A stretch of 64,000 nt of DNA from Nocardia amikacinitolerans NBRC 108937 (GCF_001612615.1 NZ_BDAU01000009.1:358936-422935); one strand, 5' to 3'. Positions 17,210 to 27,293 are shown, counted from the first letter of the stretch. Translations and numbers: made by a program. Notes: generated from the letters alone by a model not told the origin.

Positions 17210-18094
17210 ATGGCGCTCTACCACTCGGGCGAATTGGCCGTGCAGCGGCGCATGGGGCAGGCGGAGATCGCGGCGAAGGTCGGTCGCATGATCCGGCGCG
17301 ACATCCCCTCGGTGGCCGCGGATTTCCTCGCCGTACAGCCGATGGTGGTGCTCGCCGCCGCCGACGCCGCGGGACGGCTGTGGGCGAGCCCGCTGGTCGG
17401 CAGGCCCGGGTTCGTGCACGCGGTAGACGCCGAGGCGATCGCCGTCGACGCGCGGCCCGACGCGGACGACCCGCTGGCCGAGGCGCTGACCCGTCCGGCG
17501 CGGGTCGGCATGATCGCGCTGGAGCCGGGACGGCGCAGGCGCATGCGGGTCAACGGGGTCGCGCGCCCGCACGACGACGGGCTGCGGATAGCCACCGACC
17601 AGGTGTATTCGAACTGCCCCAAATACATCTCACGCCGGTGGGTGACGGCCTACGACCCCGGCGCCGTGCGCAGCGACGCGCGGCGCGGGACCGCGCTCGA
17701 CGCTCGGCAGCGGCGGATCGTCGCGGCCGCCGACACCTTCTTCGTCGCCAGCGCCGACGCCGAAGGACACGCCGACGCCTCGCATCGCGGCGGGAATCCC
17801 GGCGTGCTGCGCGTCCTCTCGCCGACGCGGCTGCGCTGGCCCGACTATCGCGGCAACTCGATGTTCATGACGCTCGGCAATCTCGCGGTACGCCCGCGCT
17901 GCGGACTGCTGATCCCGCACTGGCCGACCGGCGGCGCGCTCCAGCTCACCGGCACGGCCGAACTGAACTGGGACTCGAGCACCTTCGCCGCGGGCGCGCA
18001 GTGCTCGATCGACTTCACCGTCACCGAAGTGGTGTGGCGGGCCGAGGGCCCGCTGCGCTGGAGCCCGCCGGAATTGTCCCCCCTCAACCCCTGA
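17210..18094 (+). CDS. Pyridoxamine 5'-phosphate oxidase-like FMN protein
   Basis: 294 residues of the PNPOx-like split-barrel class ([24 protein letters not shown] ... [20 protein letters not shown]). Two barrel halves are visible, so it is a tandem form. Such proteins bind flavin or haem-type cofactors and reduce small substrates; specificity cannot be read. Only 15 bp separate it from the VOC gene, so they are likely co-transcribed. Confidence 0.75.
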   Translation: MALYHSGELAVQRRMGQAEIAAKVGRMIRRDIPSVAADFLAVQPMVVLAAADAAGRLWASPLVGRPGFVHAVDAEAIAVDARPDADDPLAEALTRPARVGMIALEPGRRRRMRVNGVARPHDDGLRIATDQVYSNCPKYISRRWVTAYDPGAVRSDARRGTALDARQRRIVAAADTFFVASADAEGHADASHRGGNPGVLRVLSPTRLRWPDYRGNSMFMTLGNLAVRPRCGLLIPHWPTGGALQLTGTAELNWDSSTFAAGAQCSIDFTVTEVVWRAEGPLRWSPPELSPLNP

Positions 18095-18113
18095 TCACTC
18101 GAAAGGCCTACTC

Positions 18114-18566
18114 ATGAGACCCCCATTGCCGCCGTTCGACCGTGCCGCCGCCGAAGCCAAGGTGCGCGCCGCCGAGGACGCGTGGAACACCCGCGATCCC
18201 GAACGCGTCGCCGCCGCCTACACCGAGGATTCCGTGTGGCGCAATCGCGACGAGTTCTTCACCGGGCGGGCGGCCATCGTCGAATTCCTCACCCGTAAGT
18301 GGGCGAAGGAGAACGGATACGCCCTGCGCAAGGACCTGTGGGCGTTCGACGGTAACCGCATCGCGGTGCGCTTCCAGTACGAATGGCACGACGAAGCAGG
18401 CCGGTGGTGGCGCAGCTACGGCAACGAGCAGTGGGAGTTCGCGCCGGACGGACGAATGGCGCGGCGCGAGGCCAGCATCAACGACGTGCCCATCGAGGAG
18501 TCGGAGCGCCGAATCCTCGGTCCGCGCGGGCCGGAGGAGGCGGACGCCGCGCTGCCGCAGCGGTAG
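18114..18566 (+). CDS. NTF2-like (DUF1348) protein
   Basis: 150 residues with the cone-shaped NTF2 fold signature of DUF1348: [42 protein letters not shown], and [25 protein letters not shown]. It follows the flavin protein by 19 bp. The family is common and uncharacterised; members may be small hydrolases or isomerases. Confidence 0.85.
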   Translation: MRPPLPPFDRAAAEAKVRAAEDAWNTRDPERVAAAYTEDSVWRNRDEFFTGRAAIVEFLTRKWAKENGYALRKDLWAFDGNRIAVRFQYEWHDEAGRWWRSYGNEQWEFAPDGRMARREASINDVPIEESERRILGPRGPEEADAALPQR

Positions 18567-18668
18567 CGGAAGGTCTGGGCGGCGGGCGGATTCGCGGGGC
18601 GTCCGCCGCCCGATTGCGCGGAAATTGCTGGTCGCGGAACGCTCGGCGCGTGTCGCCGGGCGCGTCGC

Positions 18669-18731
18669 TTGACTCGAACACCTGTTCGTCTAGTCTTGTC
18701 GTCAGAACTTGTCGGTGCCGCCCTCTAATGT
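18669..18731 (+). promoter_or_regulatory. recA dual promoter with SOS box and RecA-NDp motif
   Basis: An SOS box TCGAAC-ACCT-GTTCGT (18674-18689) sits between TTGACT (18669-18674) and TAGTCT (18691-18696), so LexA would block this promoter. Downstream, TTGTCGGTG (18709-18717), an 8-bp gap and TAATGT (18726-18731) match the LexA-independent RecA-NDp promoter class known from mycobacteria. Confidence 0.8.
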
Positions 18732-18783
18732 GGGCGCCAACCACAGATCGAGAGACTTACCCGTCGAAAAGGGGACCAAGGAC

Positions 18784-19827
<1,044 letters not shown>

Positions 19828-19888
19828 GTTCACCTCGGGTCGGCAGCCGCGCCGTACCGATCGAGCCGCCGCCGAGCGGCCCGATCCG

Positions 19889-20767
19889 GTGCACGACATG
19901 CGGCGCCGACTGCACGAACTCCTGTCCGCCGACGGGCGATCCGCGGAAGGCCGCGGATCCCGCCCCGGCGGACGGGAGCCGGGACCTGTCCGGTCGGCCG
20001 ATGGTGGTTCGGCCGATTCGGACATCCTGGGAGCCCGGTCGAGCACGCCCGATCCGCAGCGGGCGGGCTCGACCGGGGCCCCGCACCCGTCCCGGCGCGA
20101 ACGGCGGAACACACACCGCCGCAACGACTCCCGATCGGTCGATACTGGTCGAAGCACCGGCCGACGGGTGGATCCGGTGGCGGCCGGATCCGAAGGGGAT
20201 GCGCGGGAGACGGAGGCGGGCGCGAGCCGGTCGACGTCGGAACGCACCCCCGACGGCGGGACGGTCGAGCAGGCGAAGGAGGCGTGTCTTCGTCTGCTCG
20301 CCGTCCGCGCCCGCAGCCGCGCCGAACTGGCGCAGCGCTTGGCCGCCAAGGGATACACCGCCGAGGTCGCCGAGCGTGCGCTCGACCGCCTCGCCGAGGT
20401 CGGCCTCATCGATGACGCCGCCTTCGCCGAACAGTGGGTGCACTCCCGGCACACCTTCTCCGGCAAGGGCAAACAGGCCCTGGCCCAGGAGCTGCGCCGC
20501 AAAGGCGTCGCCCCGGCCGACGCCGCGCCCGCGCTGGAAGCGATCAGCTCCGACGACGAGCAAGCCCGCGCCATCGAACTGGTCCGCCGCAAACTCCGCA
20601 CCCTGCCCCGAGACCTCGACCGCGACAAGGCCATTCGCCGCCTCGTCGGCATGCTCGCCCGCCGCGGCTACAGCCAATCCACCGCCTTCACGGTGGTGAA
20701 AGCCGAACTCGCCCAAGCCGACTGGGCCTCCGAACCGCTCGACGAGCCGGACAACCCACCGGACTGA
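19889..20767 (+). CDS. recX: Regulatory protein RecX, long N-terminal extension
   Basis: 292 residues from GTG 19889. The last 165 or so are a normal RecX with three-helix repeats (AKEACLRLLAVRARSRAELAQRL ... LIDDAAFAEQWVHSR). RecX caps RecA filaments. The first 120 or so residues are Gly/Arg/Ser/Asp-rich and probably disordered; shorter RecX proteins lack this. A later start is possible, but codon use stays host-like across the extension. Located directly after recA. Confidence 0.85.
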   Translation: MHDMRRRLHELLSADGRSAEGRGSRPGGREPGPVRSADGGSADSDILGARSSTPDPQRAGSTGAPHPSRRERRNTHRRNDSRSVDTGRSTGRRVDPVAAGSEGDARETEAGASRSTSERTPDGGTVEQAKEACLRLLAVRARSRAELAQRLAAKGYTAEVAERALDRLAEVGLIDDAAFAEQWVHSRHTFSGKGKQALAQELRRKGVAPADAAPALEAISSDDEQARAIELVRRKLRTLPRDLDRDKAIRRLVGMLARRGYSQSTAFTVVKAELAQADWASEPLDEPDNPPD

Positions 20768-21273
20768 CCTCACCCGCCCGTCGTCGCCCACCTCGGAGCG
20801 TTTCCCGGAAGCCGTCGTCGCGAGATCTGTCGGTCACCTGAAACCAGGTAGCCGTCGGCCCGGACGAGCACAGCGCCCGAGGCCGCGATCTCGCCGACAC
20901 CGGGAACGTTCCAGCGTTCGGTGAAGCGGCATGCACCGAACATGTCGACCCGATCGCGCCCGTGGCTCGCAACGACGTGTCACCACCCAGCCGGACGGAG
21001 GATCGCGAGTTCGTTTGTCGCCGATCGCGGAGGGTAGGAGGGCCGCAGCGGTTTGCCGCATTGTTACTCGCGCTTGTCTGGTATGTCCGATACCGGACGG
21101 TGGTTCGGCGGCGCGGTGGGGTGCGCGGGACCATGATGGGGGTATGGAGTCCACGGAGCGTGGGGTCGTGTCGCGCGAAGTGTGCGCCGTGGCTCCGGTG
21201 CTCGTGGGGTCTGTCTCGCTGCCGTGCGTATTCCGGGGTGGTTGGTGCCACGCGACAGAGGAGGAGAAGGAGT
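20768..21273. other. Intergenic region with a possible gene remnant
   Basis: 506 bp between recX and the dehydrogenase gene. The recX-proximal part holds a minus-strand remnant listed separately. The rest is probably the promoter region of the gene at 21274; no other coding signal is convincing. Confidence 0.35.
20770..20979 (-). pseudogene. Possible C-terminal remnant of an FAD monooxygenase
   Basis: A minus-strand open stretch of about 69 residues (stop at 20770-20772) contains GRDRVDMFGACRF and GAVLVRADGYLVS. That last pattern resembles the end of aromatic-ring FAD monooxygenases (VLVRPDGYVAW). An in-frame stop sits directly upstream and no start or flavin motif remains. It would be a decayed 3' end; the match is short. 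Confidence 0.35.
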
Positions 21274-22128
21274 ATGACCATCGCTATTCGTAAGGTGACG
21301 GTCCTGGGGACCGGGGTGCTCGGTTCGCAGATCGCGTTCCAGACCGCGTTCCGCGGCTTCGCCGTCTCGGCCTACGACATCAACGAACCCGCGCTGGAGG
21401 CCGCGCGGGAGCGTTTCGCCAAACTCGCGGCGGTCTACGCGGCCGAGGTGCCGGGCGCCGAGGGCGGCAAGGCGGAGCAGACGGCGTCGGGCATCGCGCT
21501 CACCACCGATCTCGCGGACGCGGTGAAGGACGCCGACCTGGTGATCGAGGCGGTGCCGGAGGTGCTGACCATCAAGCAGGAGCTCTACCGCCACCTAGGC
21601 GAGGTCGCCCCCGCACGGACCATCTTCGCGACGAACTCCTCGACCCTGCTGCCCAGCGATATCAAGGACTCCACGGGCCGCCCCGACAAGTTCCTCGCGC
21701 TGCACTTCGCGAACCAGGTGTGGAAGTTCAACACCGCCGAGATCATGGGCACGCCCGAGACCGATCCCGCGGTCTTTCGCGCCCTTGTCGACTTCGCCGA
21801 GGCGATCGGCATGGTCCCGATCGAAGTGCACAAGGAGAAGGCGGGTTACGTGCTCAACTCGCTGCTCGTGCCGTTCCTGAACTCGGCCATGGCGCTCGGC
21901 GCGGGCGGCTACGCCGACCCGGAGGCCGTCGACAAGACCTGGCGGATCGCCACGGGCGCGCCGATGGGCCCGTTCCAGATCCTCGACGTCATCGGTCTCA
22001 CCACGCCCTACAACATCCTCGTCCACGGCGACGAGGATGCGCAGCGCCTTGCGACCTGGCTCAAGGACAACTACATCGACAAGGGCAAACTCGGCATCGC
22101 GACCGGCGAAGGGTTCTACCGGTACTAG
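21274..22128 (+). CDS. 3-hydroxyacyl-CoA dehydrogenase family protein
   Basis: 284 residues. The N-terminal Rossmann fold begins KVTVLGTGVLGSQIAFQ, a GxGxxG variant. The catalytic region contains TNSSTLLPSDI and LHFANQVWKFNTAEIM; the C-terminal helical domain carries KEKAGYVLNSLLVPFLN. It should oxidise a 3-hydroxyacyl-CoA with NAD, in fatty-acid or butyrate-type metabolism. AGGAG precedes the start at 21274. It converges with gluD with a 16-bp gap. Confidence 0.85.
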   Translation: MTIAIRKVTVLGTGVLGSQIAFQTAFRGFAVSAYDINEPALEAARERFAKLAAVYAAEVPGAEGGKAEQTASGIALTTDLADAVKDADLVIEAVPEVLTIKQELYRHLGEVAPARTIFATNSSTLLPSDIKDSTGRPDKFLALHFANQVWKFNTAEIMGTPETDPAVFRALVDFAEAIGMVPIEVHKEKAGYVLNSLLVPFLNSAMALGAGGYADPEAVDKTWRIATGAPMGPFQILDVIGLTTPYNILVHGDEDAQRLATWLKDNYIDKGKLGIATGEGFYRY

Positions 22129-22144
22129 CGACCGTCCTGGAGCC

Positions 22145-23041
22145 TTAAGGCCTCTTCACTACATCGACACCCGGTGCGGCGTCGGTGATGATCGAATCGG
22201 CCGCCAGGACCGCCCCGCCCTTGCCGCTCTTGCGTTCCCGCAGCCGCCGCTCCAGCTTGGTGGCAACCATCGTCAGCGTGCTGTTCAGCGCGATCATGAT
22301 GATCGCCACCACGATCAGCGCCGGCAGCATGTTCGGCACCGCCGCGCCCAGTTGCCGGCCCGAGCGGACGATCTCGACGTAAGTGATCTGATAACCCAAC
22401 GCCGTATCCTTCAGGACGACAACCATTTGCGAGATCAGCGCGGGCAGCATGGCTGTGATCGCCTGCGGCAGCAGAATCAGCCGCATCAGCTGGTTCTTGC
22501 GCATGCCGAGCGCGACCGCGGCCTCGGTCTGCCCCTTGGGCAGCGAGCGGATGCCCGCGCGCACGATTTCCGCGATGACCGAGCCGTTGTAGATCGTCAG
22601 CGCTGTGACTACCGCAGCGAGCGCGAGATCGCCAGACTTGAACAGGTTGTATTCGCTGAAGAGGGCGAACAGGAAGATCATCAGAATCAGCACTGGAATG
22701 GCCCGGGCGAACTCGACGATCGCGCCCGCGATCAGCCGCACCCAGCGGTGCTCCGAGAGCCGCAGGATGCCGAAGACCATGCCGATCACCAAGGCGAAGA
22801 CGATCGAGATCAGCGCGGCGACGATGGTGCCCCGCAGGCCCGGCAATAGGTAGGTGGACCATACGTCGGCCTCCAGGAAAGGCTTCCACTTCGCCGCCTC
22901 GAATTGACCCTGCTCCTCGAATGCGCGGTAGAGCACGAAGCCGACCACCAGGACGGCGGCGACAACCACCACGGAGTAGATGTTGTTGCGCAACCGAGCC
23001 TTCGGGCCCGGCGCGTCGAAGAGGACGGAAGCGCTGCTCAT
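22145..23041 (-). CDS. gluD: Glutamate/polar amino-acid ABC transporter permease
   Basis: 298 residues. About five membrane helices and the binding-protein-dependent transport loop (AEIVRAGIRSLPKGQTEAAVALGMRKNQ) that contacts the ATPase. It follows gluC with a 4-bp ATGA overlap. It forms the membrane channel with GluC for glutamate or related polar amino acids. Long charged N- and C-termini flank the core. Confidence 0.88.
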   Translation of the reverse strand: MSSASVLFDAPGPKARLRNNIYSVVVVAAVLVVGFVLYRAFEEQGQFEAAKWKPFLEADVWSTYLLPGLRGTIVAALISIVFALVIGMVFGILRLSEHRWVRLIAGAIVEFARAIPVLILMIFLFALFSEYNLFKSGDLALAAVVTALTIYNGSVIAEIVRAGIRSLPKGQTEAAVALGMRKNQLMRLILLPQAITAMLPALISQMVVVLKDTALGYQITYVEIVRSGRQLGAAVPNMLPALIVVAIIMIALNSTLTMVATKLERRLRERKSGKGGAVLAADSIITDAAPGVDVVKRP

Positions 23042-23709
23042 CGGGCCACCTCGTATCGCTTGGCGAGCCAACCGAACAGCAGGCCCATTGGGAGGGTGAT
23101 GATGACGAACCCGAGCGCGAAGATCGCACCGATCGCGAGCAAGGCGGCCTCGACCTCGATCATCTCGGCCATCAGGCTGGCCGCCTCGGCCACGCCGATT
23201 ACCGCGGCGATGGTGGAGTTCTTGGTCAACGCGATCAGCACGCTGCCCAGCGGGGCGATCACGGAGCGAAAGGCCTGCGGCAGCACCACGAGCCGGAGGT
23301 TTTGGAGAAAACCGAAGCCGAGTGAGCGGCCCGCCTCGGACTGGCCCAACGGCACCGTGTTGATGCCCGAGCGCAGCGACTCGCAGACAAAGGCCGCGGT
23401 GTAGACGCTCAGACCGATGATGGCCCAGCGGTAATTGTTTTCGGTGATCGAATCGCCCGCGATCTTCCAGCCCAAGGTGGTGTACAGCCCGAACGAACAA
23501 AAGATGATGATCAACGTCAGCGGGGTGTTGCGGAAGATCGTGACGTAGGCGGTGCCCACCCAGCGGGCGACCGGTACGGGGGACACGCGCATGGCGGCGA
23601 CGATCGTGCCGAGTATCAGCGCCCCGACCGCGGAGAACGCGGTCAATTTGATCGTGACCCAGAAGGCTTCCAGGATCTTGGTGTCGTATTCCGAGATCAG
23701 ATCGAACAC
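23038..23709 (-). CDS. gluC: Glutamate/polar amino-acid ABC transporter permease
   Basis: 223 residues with five membrane segments and the permease loop CESLRSGINTVPLGQSEAGRSLGFG. It starts at ATG 23709 and overlaps gluD. It pairs with GluD in the inner membrane. The 97-bp gap to gluB contains no obvious terminator, so the four genes are one operon. Confidence 0.88.
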   Translation of the reverse strand: MFDLISEYDTKILEAFWVTIKLTAFSAVGALILGTIVAAMRVSPVPVARWVGTAYVTIFRNTPLTLIIIFCSFGLYTTLGWKIAGDSITENNYRWAIIGLSVYTAAFVCESLRSGINTVPLGQSEAGRSLGFGFLQNLRLVVLPQAFRSVIAPLGSVLIALTKNSTIAAVIGVAEAASLMAEMIEVEAALLAIGAIFALGFVIITLPMGLLFGWLAKRYEVAR

Positions 23710-23806
23710 GGCGGGCGCGTCCCTCCCATCGGTGCGGTGTGGTTCATCGGTGGTGAGCCGAGCGGGTGGCCCGGAGGATCGCCCCGGACCACCCGTGTGC
23801 GGAATC

Positions 23807-24640
23807 TCAGTAGCGGTTGACCTGCGGAGCGGGCGAGGGCGTGAAGCTCGCGCCGCCGACCGTCTGCTGGATCGCCTTGGCCCACGAGCCGTCGGCGATC
23901 ATCGCCTCGATCGCGTCGTTGATCTTGTCGCGGGTCTCCTGGTCGCCCTTCTTCAGGCCGATGCCGTAGTTCTCGGTGGTGAACGGCTTACCGACCACCT
24001 TCAGCTGGCCCGGCGACTGCGCGGCGAAGCCGGCCAGGATGATGTCGTCGGTCGTCACCGCGTCGACCGAGCCGTTGCGCAGCGCCTCCACGCACAGCGA
24101 GTAGGTGTCGAACTCCTGCAGCTGAACGTCCTTGGCGTACTTCTCCTTGACGTTCTGCGCGGGCGTTGAGCCCTTCACCGAGCACAGTTTCTTGTTGCCG
24201 GTGAGGGATTCGACGCCGGTGATGTCGGTGTTGTCGGCCTTCACCAGCAGCGACTGGCCCGCCACGTAGTACGGGCCCGCGAAATCGACCTTCTCCTTGC
24301 GCTTGTCGCTGATCGAGTAGGTGGCGACGACGAAGTCGACCTGGCCGTTCTCGATCAGCGTCTCGCGCTGCGGCGTCGGCGCTTCCTTGAAGGTGATGGA
24401 TTCCGGCTGCACGCCGAGCTTTCCTGCGACGTACTTGGCGACCTCGACATCGAAGCCGCTGTAGGAGCCGTCCTTGTTGCGCAGACCGAGACCCGGCTGG
24501 TCGAACTTGATGCCGATGGTCAGTTTGCCTTCCTTGGCGTGGTCGAGGGCGCTGCCCTCGTCACCGCCGCCGCAGGCGGTGGCGGCCAAAGCCAGGGCGA
24601 TCGCCCCGACACCGAGTCGAAGTGCACGGTTGATCCTCAT
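23807..24640 (-). CDS. gluB: Glutamate-binding lipoprotein
   Basis: 277 residues. A signal peptide with lipobox (LALAATAC) marks a lipoprotein, the lipidated Cys being near residue 22. The mature domain is an SBP_bac_3 type (LTIGIKFDQPGLGLRNKDGSYSGFDVEVAKYVAGKL). It captures glutamate or related amino acids outside the membrane for GluCD. ATG 24640 was chosen for the signal peptide. Confidence 0.92.
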   Translation of the reverse strand: MRINRALRLGVGAIALALAATACGGGDEGSALDHAKEGKLTIGIKFDQPGLGLRNKDGSYSGFDVEVAKYVAGKLGVQPESITFKEAPTPQRETLIENGQVDFVVATYSISDKRKEKVDFAGPYYVAGQSLLVKADNTDITGVESLTGNKKLCSVKGSTPAQNVKEKYAKDVQLQEFDTYSLCVEALRNGSVDAVTTDDIILAGFAAQSPGQLKVVGKPFTTENYGIGLKKGDQETRDKINDAIEAMIADGSWAKAIQQTVGGASFTPSPAPQVNRY

Positions 24641-24693
24641 CGAGTTCCTAACTCCTTGTATCAATTTCGATGCCGTCGTCTGTGCCGGGCCGG

Positions 24694-25503
24694 TCAGTGA
24701 CTCAGAATCTTGCCCAGGAAGTCCTTGGCGCGCTCGGATTTCGGTGCGGTGAAGAAGGTTTCGGGCTCGGTGTCCTCGACCACCTGACCGTCGGCCATGA
24801 ACAGCACCCGGTTGCCCGCGCGGCGCGCGAAGCCCATCTCGTGGGTGACCACCAGCATGGTCATGCCGTCCTTGGCCAGCGAGACCATCACCTCGAGCAC
24901 CTCGTTGACCATCTCCGGGTCCAGCGCCGAGGTCGGCTCGTCGAACAGCATCACCTTCGGGTTCATCGCCAGCGCGCGGGCGATGGCCACGCGCTGCTGC
25001 TGTCCGCCGGACAGCTGGGCCGGGTACTTCTCGGCCTGGTTGGCGATGCCGACGCGCTCGAGCAATTCCATGGCGCGGCTTCGTGCCTGGTCCTTCTTGA
25101 CCTTGCGCACCTTGGTCGGCGCGAGCATCACGTTCTCGACGATGGTCTTGTGCGCGAAGAGGTTGAACGATTGGAACACCATGCCGACATCGGCGCGCAG
25201 CGCGGCCAGCGCCTTGCCCTCCGCGGGCAGCGGCACGCCGTCGATGGCGATGTCGCCGGAGTCGATCGGCTCGAGCCGGTTGATGGTGCGGCACAGGGTC
25301 GATTTCCCGGAACCGGAGGGTCCGAGGACGATGACGACCTGTCCCTTGGGTACCTCGAGGTTGATATCGCGCAACACGTGCAGATCACCGAAATGCTTGT
25401 CCACATTGCGCATCGAGATCATCGGCGGCGCGCTGGTGGCGGGGCCCTTGTCCAAGCTCGTGGCGTCCCCGGTCGTGTCGGGCGCGGCGGCGGCGTCGGT
25501 CAT
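24694..25503 (-). CDS. gluA: Glutamate ABC transporter ATP-binding protein
   Basis: 269 residues. Walker [11 protein letters not shown]-loop QSFNLF, signature LSGGQQQR, Walker [15 protein letters not shown] and the switch His in VVTHEMGF are all present. An about 25-residue Ala/Thr-rich extension precedes the core. It powers GluCD uptake. First gene of the minus-strand gluABCD operon; its promoter must lie between 25504 and the miaB start region. Confidence 0.94.
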   Translation of the reverse strand: MTDAAAAPDTTGDATSLDKGPATSAPPMISMRNVDKHFGDLHVLRDINLEVPKGQVVIVLGPSGSGKSTLCRTINRLEPIDSGDIAIDGVPLPAEGKALAALRADVGMVFQSFNLFAHKTIVENVMLAPTKVRKVKKDQARSRAMELLERVGIANQAEKYPAQLSGGQQQRVAIARALAMNPKVMLFDEPTSALDPEMVNEVLEVMVSLAKDGMTMLVVTHEMGFARRAGNRVLFMADGQVVEDTEPETFFTAPKSERAKDFLGKILSH

Positions 25504-25685
25504 GGTCCTTGACCTTAAGGGGAAAAACCGAATTTGCCCCGGTTTCCGCGACACACCGTGACGCCACGCCGCATCGTCACAGCTCTGTAACCTGGCGGCC
25601 GGTTCCGGCCTTCGACCGCGGCGAGGCCCGGAGCCTGCGGCGATGCGCTGGAAACCCGCTCGACCGGCCCCCGTACCCTTAATGG

Positions 25686-25787
25686 GTGGATTCGATCGAT
25701 CAGGTTGTGGCGGGCGTACGCAGTTACGAGGTCCGCACCTTCGGTTGCCAGATGAACGTGCACGATCGAACGCGAATCTTGGCCTGA
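25686..25787 (+). pseudogene. miaB: Displaced native 5' end of miaB
   Basis: GTG at 25686 reads a short N-terminus then [14 protein letters not shown], identical to the start of the MTTase domain in the full miaB at 39831. At 25767 the frame enters the inserted element and stops at 25785 after 33 codons. This is the host start of miaB, cut off by the insertion; it cannot make an active enzyme. Confidence 0.9.
25725..25766. repeat. attL core, 42-bp perfect direct repeat
   Basis: The 42 bases are identical to 39846-39887. They encode the conserved [14 protein letters not shown] region of miaB, including its first Fe-S-type cysteine. After the repeat the two sides differ. Its position 61 bp before a tyrosine integrase marks it as the left attachment site. 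Confidence 0.93.
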
Positions 25788-25800
25788 ATCTTTGATGTAG

Positions 25801-25823
25801 TTTCTTCCATCCTTGGAAGGAAA
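25801..25823 (+). promoter_or_regulatory. Inverted repeat covering the integrase ribosome-binding site
   Basis: TTTCTTCCA-TCCT-TGGAAGGAAA can fold into a hairpin whose 3' arm contains the GGAAGG ribosome-binding site, 7 bases before the GTG at 25828. It could limit integrase translation, or be an arm-type integrase site near attL. Both roles are inferred. Confidence 0.45.
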
Positions 25824-25827
25824 TTGA

Positions 25828-26592
25828 GTGCAGATCAGGGAACTTTGCCAGAAAATCGGCCAAGAAAAGGGCTTGAGGCAAAGCACTATCTTTAGCTATA
25901 GAAGATTGCTTGTCATGCTTGGTGTAGAGGATGACTCTATAACCAGGCAAGAAGTAGAAGCACTTCTATTCAACATAGATAACCCATCTACCCGCCGAGC
26001 TACAGTCATTGCTGTTAGATCGGTACTTGGATTCAAGATAAAGATTCCAAAGGCTCCTAAGCGCTCCTATGTCCTCCCCGCCGAAGACACGCTGAGGCTT
26101 GCCTTGATGACTAGTCCTCATGAAATCCGAGGGCTATTGATGATGTATGCCGGATTGCGTATTGGTGAAGCATGCGCAGTGACTAAGAAGCAAGTAAATG
26201 GGGATAAGCTTCTAGTTGATAGGCAAATACTCGAACTGTATGCATCTGAGCGAGACACCGGGGGAGCGGTAGAGAAAATCTGTGTACTTGCTCCGGTCAA
26301 GGGCAGTGAAGCCGAGATAGTCATACCATTTTGGTTGGCCAAGTTGGTATTGACTCTTGAAGACACGGCGGTACCTAGTCGGGTACGCGAAAGCCTTAGA
26401 CGTGCCGGTAATAAGTGCGGTATTAGCCTGAATCCTCATCTGTTGAGGCATTGGTACGCCACTACGATGCTTGAACGCGGGGCACCGTTGACGTTGGTTC
26501 AAGCTCAGATGAGACATTCGGACATTGCCGTTACCTTGAGGGCATACTCTGAACACAACGATGAGGACATACACAAGATGTTTGATAGGTAA
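25828..26592 (+). CDS. int: Tyrosine site-specific integrase
   Basis: 254 residues from GTG 25828. The catalytic set is complete: Arg111 (GLRIGEA), His204-x-x-Arg207 ([11 protein letters not shown]), His230 (MRHSD) and Tyr240 (RAYSEH). The N-terminal part is a SAM-like core-binding domain; no large arm-binding domain is evident, so it is on the short side. It should catalyse integration and, with an unidentified directionality factor, excision at the miaB repeats. It lies next to attL, as in most integrative elements. Confidence 0.93.
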   Translation: MQIRELCQKIGQEKGLRQSTIFSYRRLLVMLGVEDDSITRQEVEALLFNIDNPSTRRATVIAVRSVLGFKIKIPKAPKRSYVLPAEDTLRLALMTSPHEIRGLLMMYAGLRIGEACAVTKKQVNGDKLLVDRQILELYASERDTGGAVEKICVLAPVKGSEAEIVIPFWLAKLVLTLEDTAVPSRVRESLRRAGNKCGISLNPHLLRHWYATTMLERGAPLTLVQAQMRHSDIAVTLRAYSEHNDEDIHKMFDR

Positions 26593-26606
26593 CGACATGC
26601 CCTAGG

Positions 26607-26624
26607 CTATCGATAGGGTAGTAT
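26607..26624 (+). promoter_or_regulatory. Palindrome and possible -10 before the lsr2-like gene
   Basis: CTATCGATAG (26607-26616) is a perfect 10-bp palindrome, flanked by CCCTAGG/GGG, and is followed by TAGTAT (26619-26624). There is no clear -35. It is a plausible operator-promoter for the gene at 26660. Confidence 0.35.
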
Positions 26625-26659
26625 CAAGCTCAGCCAAACCGACCCGAAGGGTAAGCACA

Positions 26660-27034
26660 ATGCCTAAGAAGACCATCGTTCAGTTCCTTGACGACTTGGA
26701 TGGAAAGGAATTGCCAGAGGACACCGAACCTACGTTCATCACCTACAAGGGCACTAGCTACAAGCTGTATCTTTCCGACATCAACAAGGGCAAGCTGGAC
26801 ACGGCGCTGGAGAAGTTCATTAAGGACGCTGAGGTGGTCACGGCGGGCACCGCAGCGGGCGCGGGTGGTGGTTTCGGTGCCAAGCCTGCCGCTCAGGTCC
26901 GCGTAGAGGCAGCAGGCCACACGCTTGCAGAGGTCCGAGCGTGGGCAATGCAGCAGGACGGCTTGAAGGTCAGCGAAAAGGGCCGACTGTCCGAAGAAGT
27001 TTGGACCAAATTCGAGGAAGCGCACAGCTCCTAA
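26660..27034 (+). CDS. Lsr2-like nucleoid protein / xenogeneic silencer
   Basis: 124 residues with the Lsr2 plan. The N-terminal dimerisation part (MPKKTIVQFLDDLDGKEL ... FITYKGTSYKLYLSDINKGKLDTALEKFI) is followed by a Gly/Ala linker (about 70-90). The C-terminal DNA-binding helices (HTLAEVRAWAMQQDGLKVSEKGRLSEEVWTKF) have KGR where Lsr2 has the minor-groove RGR loop. Lsr2 binds A+T-rich foreign DNA and silences it. In this A+T-rich element it could keep the packaging genes quiet, or compete with host Lsr2. Confidence 0.85.
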   Translation: MPKKTIVQFLDDLDGKELPEDTEPTFITYKGTSYKLYLSDINKGKLDTALEKFIKDAEVVTAGTAAGAGGGFGAKPAAQVRVEAAGHTLAEVRAWAMQQDGLKVSEKGRLSEEVWTKFEEAHSS

Positions 27035-27049
27035 TTCCAGATACAAATT

Positions 27050-27083
27050 AGCCAGTGTGCCGAAAGGTATGCTGGCTTTTTTG
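27050..27083 (+). terminator. Rho-independent terminator after the lsr2-like gene
   Basis: AGCCAGTGTGCC-GAAA-GGTATGCTGGCT forms a 12-bp stem (with wobbles) and a GAAA tetraloop, followed by TTTTTTG. It ends the integrase/Lsr2 segment. Confidence 0.85.
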
Positions 27084-27136
27084 TTTTATATTCGACAACA
27101 CGGAATAGTCACGAATAGCGGAATAGCATCCGTTAT

Positions 27137-27145
27137 TGCTATAAT
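27137..27145 (+). promoter_or_regulatory. Extended -10 promoter (TGCTATAAT)
   Basis: TGC followed by a consensus TATAAT at 27140-27145, without a good -35. The same extended -10 form recurs at 37188-37196. It would start a transcript about 50 nt before the small frame at 27194. Confidence 0.55.
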
Positions 27146-27193
27146 GGTAAGCGAAGTTCCGACAGTAACGACCACGACTGAAAGGCTGAATTC

Positions 27194-27280
27194 ATAAGAA
27201 AACTTCTCCTCAAGAAGATAACACATGATAACCCGGTAAGAGAGTGGTCGCTCTTACCGGGTTTTCTAATATCTAAATGA
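27194..27280 (+). CDS. Possible 28-residue leader peptide with ATA start
   Basis: After AAAGG and an 8-base spacer, an ATA codon opens a frame reading RKLLLKKITHDNPVREW... for 28 residues. It ends 14 bp before the sigma-like gene and runs through a terminator hairpin at 27230-27266. The layout resembles an attenuator leader. It is listed because two other genes in this element also appear to start at ATA; on its own it could be chance. Confidence 0.25.
   Translation: MRKLLLKKITHDNPVREWSLLPGFLISK
27230..27268 (+). terminator. Terminator or attenuator before the sigma-like gene
   Basis: AACCCGGTAAGAG / CTCTTACCGGGTT is a perfect 13-bp stem with an 8-nt loop followed by TTCT. It lies between the extended -10 promoter (27137) and the next gene (27294), so it may act as an attenuator. 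Confidence 0.75.
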
Positions 27281-27293
27281 GGAGCAAGACCAA

